Shown: positions 1 to 3,848 of the stretch, piece by piece
Numbering within the stretch: position 1 is the stretch's first letter
How the letters are laid out: each line of letters begins with the position of its first letter
Assembly (NCBI GenBank): GCA_041477005.1
Contig: JBGOUJ010000562.1
Coordinates: 1-5,209, forward strand
Source of the DNA: JBGOUJ01 sp041477005
GTDB taxonomy: Bacteria; Acidobacteriota; Terriglobia; Bryobacterales; JACQDG01
DNA length: 5,209 nucleotides
Reading direction: 5' to 3'
The notes under the pieces: model-generated
Seen by the model: only the letters and a program-made list of their open reading frames with translations
Databases searched by the model: none
What the model was told of the DNA's origin: nothing
Program-made: the position numbers and the translations under genes

Positions 1-117
1 CCTCAAACTCGCTTCGGGAGCCTGTGGCCGTTCAAATCGCGGCAAGGCCAAAATCGCCGCAAGCCGCTGAAGCCCAAGAGCCTATCAGACCTCGCAAAGT
101 ACTTTACCGGACACTAG
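1..117 (+). CDS. Probable transposase, C-terminal fragment (5' end outside window)
   Basis: Frame 1 is open from the first base to a TAG at 115-117 and gives 38 residues rich in Arg, Lys and Pro. They include GSLWPFKSRQG and end in LSDLAKYFTGH. The part before base 1 is missing, so neither the start nor the catalytic domain can be seen. The assignment rests on context: the frame ends exactly where a minus-strand oxidoreductase gene loses its homology. This is the arrangement expected when an insertion sequence, whose transposase stop codon lies in or beside its terminal repeat, has jumped into that gene. The basic tail fits a DDE transposase, possibly of the IS4 superfamily, but no diagnostic motif is in view. 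It could instead be another small basic protein or a chance open frame. Confidence 0.5.
   Translation, partial: PQTRFGSLWPFKSRQGQNRRKPLKPKSLSDLAKYFTGH
1..117. mobile_element. Probable right end of an insertion sequence
   Basis: The boundary with the interrupted oxidoreductase gene lies between about 112 and 120. Read on the minus strand, the outer end would begin AGTGTCCGGTAAAGTACTTT, and this contains the small palindrome AAAGTACTTT (+ strand 97-106, approximately). The opposite end, its inverted repeat and any target-site duplication lie outside the window, so the element cannot be classified. The call is inferred from the abrupt loss of homology together with the open frame ending at the same place. 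Confidence 0.45.
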
Positions 118-417
118 TGCGTCGATATCTTTGCGGTCGAGGATCGCCCGATAGTCCTTGCCGGTCTCCGCCTTCCCGTCGGTCATCTCCTTGACGTTCT
201 GGAGATGGCCGTCATAGAGATCGACGGCGGCGACGATGTTGGTATCCGGCATCTTTTGGAACTGCTGCAGCAGATACGTCCCCCGGATCCCCACGCCGAT
301 GAAGCCCAGGTTGACCCGGTCGCTGGCCGCCGCCTTCAATGGAACCTGCGCCGCGGCCAGAAGCGCGGCCGAGTCGCGCAGAAAACCTCGCCTGCTCGAT
401 GTTTCGTTTCCTGTCAT
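85..417 (-). pseudogene. Gfo/Idh/MocA-family oxidoreductase, Tat-exported, N-terminal fragment truncated by insertion
   Basis: Residues 1-101 look like the start of a Gfo/Idh/MocA-family NAD(P)-dependent oxidoreductase, which typically acts on sugars or inositols. A twin-arginine export signal is visible (SRRGFL at residues 8-13, then an Ala/Leu-rich stretch to about residue 31), so the mature protein would be periplasmic. The Rossmann-fold glycine motif GFIGVGIRG follows at 38-46, and VDLYD (65-69) ends the second strand, where the cofactor ribose is normally bound. After DIDAL, where relatives continue with a strand and a conserved dipeptide motif, the frame runs into unrelated residues and stops at 85-87. 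Only about a quarter of the usual 350-450 residues remain, so it should be inactive. An upstream in-frame ATG at 462 would add 15 residues unlike a Tat signal. The ATG at 417 is preferred because of its ribosome-binding site. The rest of the gene may lie beyond the insertion. Confidence 0.8.
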
Positions 418-423
418 AGCAAG

Positions 424-429
424 CTCCTC
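424..429 (-). promoter_or_regulatory. Ribosome-binding site fixing the oxidoreductase start
   Basis: On the minus strand GAGGAG sits 6 bases before the ATG at 417. This supports that start over the in-frame ATG at 462 and puts the twin-arginine motif at residues 9-10, its usual position. Confidence 0.65.
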
Positions 430-487
430 AACACTGCCTAGCTTACCGCACGGCAATGGCAACCGGAGGGCTGGACTGCCCGGCTTG

Positions 488-507
488 AATCAAAAGTAAT
501 CAAAAGT
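488..507. repeat. Two perfect 10-bp tandem direct repeats (AATCAAAAGT)
   Basis: AATCAAAAGT occurs twice with no gap, at 488-497 and 498-507, and is followed by GAACACGCC. It is AT-rich compared with its surroundings and lies between the end of the broken TIGR03437 fragment and the oxidoreductase gene. On the minus strand it reads TGTTCACTTTTGATTACTTT. An end starting with TG and carrying internal repeats resembles the transposase-binding ends of IS21-type elements. It could therefore be a relic transposon end, or a protein-binding site for the oxidoreductase promoter. Neither is proven. Confidence 0.6.
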
Positions 508-531
508 GAACACGCCGGATTGCGAAGTCAG

Positions 532-807
532 TTACCGACACCGGCGCCGGATCGAGATCGCGGTGCCCCGCCGCACCACCATTTGGTGGGTGGCATTGAT
601 GGGCAGGTCGTAAGGGATCATGGCGTTGCTCTGGTTGGCGCTCGAAAACAGCAGCGGCAGCGAGCACCCGGCGATGGCCGCCGTCGCCCCCGCCAGACTG
701 GTGGGCAGAGGCAGCGCCCCGGCCACCGCCTGGTCCTGCGCCATCCGCACGCCGAAGATGGACACCAGGCTGCCTGGAGCAAGCGGCGATTGCAGACTCC
801 TCGCCAC
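532..807 (-). pseudogene. Broken TIGR03437 domain (C-terminal domain of secreted Solibacter-type proteins)
   Basis: The translation contains SPLAPGSLVSIFG, LPLPTSLAG, PLLFSSANQSNAMIPYDL and HQMVVRRGTAIS. These are, in order, the recognisable blocks of TIGR03437, a domain found at the C-terminus of many long extracellular proteins in Solibacter relatives; its function is not established. Here it stands alone, with no parent protein upstream: the same frame meets a TGA at 823-825, the stop of the neighbouring receiver gene. At its end, after TAISI, the frame turns to RRRCR and stops. Adding one base near 549/550 restores PAPVSVTDF, close to the expected next strand, so a 1-base deletion is likely. 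Even then the frame stops around 500, without the usual PGIF-type block. The listed start is a GTG with no good ribosome-binding site. It is probably a decayed gene remnant and not an expressed protein. Confidence 0.7.
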
Positions 808-822
808 AGGGTCGGTCTGGGA

Positions 823-1290
823 TCAGTTAGCGGCGCTGACCAATTCGGTGCCGCGCCGGCGGCGCATGTTGCGGCGCTCCCGTCCCGCCGCGCGGTCGGC
901 GAGCAGGTCGGCGATCTTGGTCAGCAGGGCAGGAACTTCCAGCGGCTCGATCAGTATCCTTCCGGACTTGGGTGGCTTGCTCTGGCCTCCGGAGGCGGTC
1001 AGGAAAGCAGTGGCGGGCTTGTAATCCTGGGCGCGAGCGTGGTTAATCACGCGCTCACATTCCTCGCGAGTACCTTCTTGCATCCCGCATAGTACTAGAG
1101 CGTATTGCTCTCGCTCCAGCTTGTCCATGGCTTCGGGTGCAGATGCAGCAGAATCAACGGCGTAGCCGCTGGCCTCAAGGATAGCCTGCAAGGCGAGCCT
1201 AGCAGTAACGTCGTCCTCCATCAGCAGGACACGGGCTACTTCCGGCCCAACCGCCCGCTCCCGGGCGCCGGCCTTCTGCCTAACGGCCAT
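823..1290 (-). CDS. Single-domain response-regulator-like protein with degenerate phosphorylation site
   Basis: This is a 155-residue protein with one receiver (CheY-like) domain at about residues 19-130, no output domain, and an Arg-rich tail (RERRNMRRRRG). The first strand, VLLMEDD, carries the acidic pair D26/D27 that normally holds Mg2+, and T98 in AFLTAS matches the conserved switch Thr/Ser. Two other key residues are missing. The position normally held by the phosphorylated Asp is Gly69 (LVLCGM), and the conserved Lys before Pro is Glu115 (IEP). Standard Asp phosphorylation should therefore be impossible, and the protein may signal by binding alone or may be decaying. The ATG at 1290 is preceded by AAGGAG at 1300-1305 with 9 bases between, a good ribosome-binding site. 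The gene lies downstream of purB on the same strand, with a terminator between them, so it probably has its own promoter. No partner kinase is in view. Confidence 0.8.
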   Translation of the reverse strand: MAVRQKAGARERAVGPEVARVLLMEDDVTARLALQAILEASGYAVDSAASAPEAMDKLEREQYALVLCGMQEGTREECERVINHARAQDYKPATAFLTASGGQSKPPKSGRILIEPLEVPALLTKIADLLADRAAGRERRNMRRRRGTELVSAAN

Positions 1291-1315
1291 CCCAGTAGGC
1301 TCCTTAACAGTTACA

Positions 1316-1344
1316 ATTCTACTCCACTTTGTTCGGACTTTCGA
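1316..1344 (-). promoter_or_regulatory. Possible sigma-70-type promoter of the receiver gene
   Basis: On the minus strand TCGAAA (1339-1344) and TAGAAT (1316-1321) are separated by 17 bases. They match the -35 and -10 consensus at 4/6 and 5/6 positions. The pair lies just past the purB terminator and just ahead of the receiver ribosome-binding site, a sensible place for an independent promoter. The evidence is sequence match only. Confidence 0.35.
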
Positions 1345-1371
1345 GAAAAAAACAGCCTGTGGGTGCTGTTT
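1344..1371 (-). terminator. Intrinsic terminator downstream of purB
   Basis: On the minus strand AAACAGC pairs with GCTGTTT (7-bp stem, 1365-1371 with 1350-1356) around an 8-base loop. A run of T continues directly from the stem, giving seven T in total. It begins about 30 bases after the purB stop, in the correct orientation to end the purB transcript before the receiver gene. Confidence 0.7.
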
Positions 1372-1390
1372 ACATACGGGAAACCACGGT

Positions 1391-1414
1391 CTAAGGCCCC
1401 AGCTAAGGCCCCAA
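1391..1414. repeat. 12-bp tandem duplication at the purB stop codon
   Basis: CTAAGGCCCCAG (1391-1402) is followed directly by CTAAGGCCCCAA (1403-1414), with 11 of 12 bases identical. On the minus strand each copy carries TAG in the purB frame, so the stop codon is doubled: the real stop is at 1403-1405 and a second at 1391-1393. It looks like a local slippage duplication that leaves the protein unchanged. Confidence 0.65.
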
Positions 1415-2719
1415 GCCGAAGACTCGCTCGAAGATCCGGTCCACGTGTCGGAGCTGCCGCTCCAGAGAGAATGAGTAATCTAAGTCTTTTTCATTCAATA
1501 CTTTACAGATATCACCGTCCTGCTCCACCAGGTGGCGGAAGCTCGCCCCGCTCTCCGAGGCCTGCATGGCATTCCGCTGGACCCAACTGTAGGCCTGCTC
1601 CCGCAAAACCCCCCGCGCCGCCAGATCGAGCAGCAATTGTCCTGAAAAAACCAGTCCCTGGGTCATCTCCAGGTTCTGGCGCATCCGCTCCGGGTACACC
1701 CGCAGGTTTTTCAGGAGCTGCGTGGTACGGGCCAAGAGGTAGTCGACCAGGATGGTCGAGTCCGGCAGGATGATCCGCTCGACCGACGAGTGCGAGATGT
1801 CCCGCTCGTGCCAGAGGGCGATATTCTCGTAGGCCGCCTGGACGTTGGCCCGGACCACCCGGGCCAGCCCGCAGATCTGCTCGCAGGTGACCGGGTTGCG
1901 CTTGTGGGGCATGGCCGAGCTGCCCTTCTGGTCCTTCGAAAAGAACTCTTCCGCCTCCCGCACCTCGGTTCTCTGCAGGTGGCGGACTTCCAGGGCGATT
2001 TTCTCGAGCGTGGCGGCGATTAAAGCCAGCACCGCAATGTAGTGGGCATGGCGATCCCGCTGGATCACCTGGGTGGAGATGGGATCGGGCGCCAGCCCCA
2101 GCTTGGCGCAGATCCGCTCTTCGGCTTCCGGCCCGATGTGCGCAAAGGTTCCCACGGCGCCGGAAATCTTTCCCACGCGCATCTGCTCCCGGGCTTCGGC
2201 AAAGCGGTGGATCTGCCGCCCGACCTCGGCATACCAGTTGGCGACCTTCAGGCCGAAGGTGGTCGGCTCGGCGTGGACGCCATGTGTCCGGCCGATACAG
2301 ACCGTGTGCCGGAACTCCTCGGCCCGCGCGGCCAGTACCGTGTGCAGCGCCTCCAGGCCCGAAGCGATCAGCGCCGAGGCCCGCTGGATCTGCAGCGCCT
2401 GCGCCGTATCGACCACGTCATTCGAGGTCAGCCCGTAATGCAGCCAGCGTGACGCCTCCGCCGCCCCCGCCGCGGCCATCGTCTCGGCGACGTTCGTGGT
2501 AAAGGCGATCACGTCGTGTTTCACCTCCTGCTCGATCTCCAGGATCCGCTCGGCGTCGAAGGCGGCGTGCCGTTTCAGCGCCTCGGCCGCCTCCCGAGGG
2601 ACTTCCCCCATCTCCGCCAGCGCCTCCGAAGCCGCCAGCTCCACCGTGAGCCAAGCCTCGAACTTGCTCTGCTCGCTCCAAATCCGTCCCATCTCGGTGC
2701 GTGTGTATCGCGCAATCAT
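1403..2719 (-). CDS. purB: Adenylosuccinate lyase
   Basis: This cytosolic enzyme cleaves fumarate from SAICAR and from adenylosuccinate, steps in IMP and AMP synthesis. The 438-residue protein is full length for bacterial PurB (about 430). The fumarase/aspartase superfamily signature GSSAMPHKRNP is at residues 266-276 and includes the serine loop (S267, S268) and K273. Other active-site blocks are visible: KHDV with H68, LTSND (97-101), and GRTHG with the general-acid candidate H146. The N-terminus IARYTRTEMGRIWSE is typical and fixes the ATG at 2719, but no clear ribosome-binding site precedes it. The upstream leader is repetitive (heptamer arrays), so translation may be weakly initiated or depend on structure. 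No other purine gene is adjacent. The YycJ-like gene lies 288 bases upstream on the same strand, so co-transcription is possible but not shown. A terminator follows. Confidence 0.96.
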   Translation of the reverse strand: MIARYTRTEMGRIWSEQSKFEAWLTVELAASEALAEMGEVPREAAEALKRHAAFDAERILEIEQEVKHDVIAFTTNVAETMAAAGAAEASRWLHYGLTSNDVVDTAQALQIQRASALIASGLEALHTVLAARAEEFRHTVCIGRTHGVHAEPTTFGLKVANWYAEVGRQIHRFAEAREQMRVGKISGAVGTFAHIGPEAEERICAKLGLAPDPISTQVIQRDRHAHYIAVLALIAATLEKIALEVRHLQRTEVREAEEFFSKDQKGSSAMPHKRNPVTCEQICGLARVVRANVQAAYENIALWHERDISHSSVERIILPDSTILVDYLLARTTQLLKNLRVYPERMRQNLEMTQGLVFSGQLLLDLAARGVLREQAYSWVQRNAMQASESGASFRHLVEQDGDICKVLNEKDLDYSFSLERQLRHVDRIFERVFGLGP

Positions 2720-2737
2720 AGTCAGTGGCCAGAGCCG

Positions 2738-2807
2738 TCAGCCGTCAGCTATCAGCCATCAGCCGGCGGCCATCAGGCATCAGCTATTAGCTATCAGCCG
2801 TGGGCCG
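2738..2807. repeat. Heptamer tandem repeat array, left (TCAGCYR type)
   Basis: Ten units of exactly 7 bp can be laid end to end: TCAGCCG, TCAGCTA, TCAGCCA, TCAGCCG, GCGGCCA, TCAGGCA, TCAGCTA, TTAGCTA, TCAGCCG and TGGGCCG. The consensus is TCAGCYR. Such degenerate short tandemly repeated heptamers are known between genes in several bacterial groups, including cyanobacteria. The array ends about 20 bases before the purB start and would be transcribed as part of its leader. An open frame through this stretch owes its existence to the repeat and is not a gene. Confidence 0.85.
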
Positions 2808-2888
2808 CCGGAAGCGAGCAATCAGCCACCCGCCACTGCCGGCCGCCAAGGCCCCGACCTCCAGCAATCACCCCGCACAAGCACGGTT
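2808..2888. other. Spacer between the two heptamer arrays, no gene seen
   Basis: These 81 bases contain isolated repeat-like pieces such as CAATCAGCCACC and a small hairpin pairing AGCAA (about 2863-2867) with TTGCT (2887-2891), across the edge of the right array. No coding signal, transfer RNA or terminator was recognised. Confidence 0.5.
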
Positions 2889-3001
2889 GCTGAAAGCTAA
2901 CGGCTAATGGCTGAAAGCTTCGGCCGACGGCTAACGGCTGACAGCTTCGGCGACGGCTAACGGCCGACAGCTTCGGGCGAAGCTGAAAGCTTCGGCCGAA
3001 A
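2889..3001. repeat. Heptamer repeat array, right, in inverted orientation (GCTRAMR type)
   Basis: The units are GCTGAAA, GCTAACG, GCTAATG, GCTGAAA, GCTTCGG, GCTAACG, GCTGACA, GCTTCGG and so on. Most are 7 bp, with 5-6 bp irregular units (CCGACG, CGACG, GCGAA) between triplets of full units. The GCTGA/GCTAA core is the reverse complement of the TCAGC/TTAGC core of the left array, so the two arrays face each other. Internal palindromes are frequent: CGAAGCT (2978-2984) pairs with AGCTTCG (2988-2994) around GAA. The array begins just past the stop of the YycJ-like gene and may help end or stabilise its transcript. Confidence 0.8.
2926..2977. repeat. 26-bp higher-order tandem repeat inside the right array
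   Basis: Two adjacent 26-bp copies (2926-2951 and 2952-2977) begin GACGGCTAACGGC and differ at one internal base (T to C) and the last base. Each consists of three heptamers plus a 5-base linker. This shows that the array grew by copying multi-unit blocks as well as single heptamers. Confidence 0.75.
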
Positions 3002-3007
3002 CGCGCT

Positions 3008-3784
3008 TCAAAACTCAAAGACCTCCGTGGGGTGTCGCTGCTCGGCGAGCACGAGCCTTGTGCCCCCGGCGCCGGTGGTGAGCAACGCCTGCTCGGCCGT
3101 GAGACGGGCGATTTCCGGATGGTTATTTTGCTCGCTCAGGTGAGCCAGCACCAGCACTTGCGAACCCCTATCGTAATCGGCGGTCAGGAATTCCGAAACG
3201 GCATGGTTGGAGAGATGGCCCACCCGGCTCATCACCCGCTGCTTCACGAACCACGGATACGGCCCCACCTTCAGCATGTCCAGATCGTGATTCGACTCCA
3301 GCACCAGCAAGTGGCAGCCGCGGATCTGCTGCTTCACCGACTCGGGCATATAGCCGAGGTCCGTAACCACCCCCACCTTCAACCCTTCCGCCCGAAAGCA
3401 GAATGCCACCGGATCCACCGCGTCGTGGGGAATCGTGAACGAGTCGATCTCGATATCGCCCACCGAAAGCCGCTGGCCGGCCTGAAAGATCTCGAGGACC
3501 GGCTCACTCTCCGCCCAGTCCAGGCGGGCCTCGGTCAGCCGCGTCAGAAAAATCGGACGCCGGGCCTTCCGCGCCAGCGTCGGCAACCCCGCAATGTGGT
3601 CGGCGTGCTCGTGGGTGATCAGGACAGCGTCCAGGCGGGCGGGATCTTCCCCGATCTTCCGCAGCCGCCGCTTGATCTCGCGAAAGCTGAAGCCGGCATC
3701 GACCAGAATGCGGGTCCGCTCGGTGGCCACCAGGGTGCAGTTGCCGCCACTGCCGCTGCCAAGAACGCAAACGCGAACGCTCAT
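3008..3784 (-). CDS. Metallo-beta-lactamase-fold hydrolase, YycJ/WalJ type
   Basis: This is a 258-residue cytosolic protein with no export signal, close to the roughly 260 of YycJ/WalJ. The opening VCVLGSGSGGNC is the family's first strand and glycine loop. The metal-binding motif HEHADH is at 58-63 (H58, H60, D62, H63). Further metal-site candidates are H120 (IPHD), D142 (TDLGY) and H215 (LAHLSEQN). The segments LESNHD (162-167) and GHLSN (189-193) are characteristic of this subgroup. YycJ relatives are reported to act on DNA and to affect coordination of replication with division; the substrate here is inferred only. No walRK two-component genes are nearby. The ATG at 3784 matches the usual N-terminus but has only a weak upstream purine run. 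A TTG at 3811 has a strong ribosome-binding site and would add nine residues. The gene is divergent from selA. Confidence 0.88.
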   Translation of the reverse strand: MSVRVCVLGSGSGGNCTLVATERTRILVDAGFSFREIKRRLRKIGEDPARLDAVLITHEHADHIAGLPTLARKARRPIFLTRLTEARLDWAESEPVLEIFQAGQRLSVGDIEIDSFTIPHDAVDPVAFCFRAEGLKVGVVTDLGYMPESVKQQIRGCHLLVLESNHDLDMLKVGPYPWFVKQRVMSRVGHLSNHAVSEFLTADYDRGSQVLVLAHLSEQNNHPEIARLTAEQALLTTGAGGTRLVLAEQRHPTEVFEF

Positions 3785-3812
3785 TGCGGGTTCTTCTTCT
3801 TGTATCAGCAAT

Positions 3813-3842
3813 TTGAGTCCTCCACAATAGGGTTGATAGAAT
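3813..3842 (+). promoter_or_regulatory. Possible promoter of selA
   Basis: TTGAGT (3813-3818) and TAGAAT (3837-3842) are spaced by 18 bases, a fair sigma-70 match. Transcription would begin about 7 bases after the -10 box, at or very near the GTG at 3849, giving a message with little or no leader. The -35 box touches the minus-strand ribosome-binding site of the divergent gene. Confidence 0.4.
3818..3823 (-). promoter_or_regulatory. Strong Shine-Dalgarno sequence suggesting a TTG start for the YycJ-like gene
   Basis: GGAGGA on the minus strand lies 6 bases before a TTG at 3809-3811, in frame with the ATG at 3784. The ATG itself is preceded by AAGAAGAACCCGCA, with no good ribosome-binding site. 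Ribosomes may therefore start at the TTG, giving the extra residues LIQEEEPA after the initiator. If the ATG is used, this site lies too far away, about 33 bases upstream. Confidence 0.5.
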
Positions 3843-3848
3843 CGGTGC

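Noticed and set aside
795..825. The TGA between the receiver gene and the TIGR03437 frame as a selenocysteine codon
   Set aside because: The two are in the same frame, selA is present in the window, and a weak CAGAC/GTCTG pairing lies downstream. However, neither family contains selenocysteine, the receiver already has a full-length domain before the TGA, no convincing SECIS is seen, and the downstream frame is itself broken.
520..1092. A 190-codon open frame on the + strand across the TIGR03437 remnant and receiver gene
   Set aside because: It is antisense to two recognisable minus-strand sequences, with no motif of its own and a low-complexity Arg/Gln/His composition.
2738..3001. CRISPR array
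   Set aside because: The units are 7 bp and contiguous, with no 28-37 bp repeats or unique spacers of constant length. It is a tandem heptamer array.
2794..3018. A small 74-residue protein in the gap upstream of purB
   Set aside because: Its residues (repeating PLAV/SFQ patterns) come directly from translating the heptamer array, and it has no ribosome-binding site.
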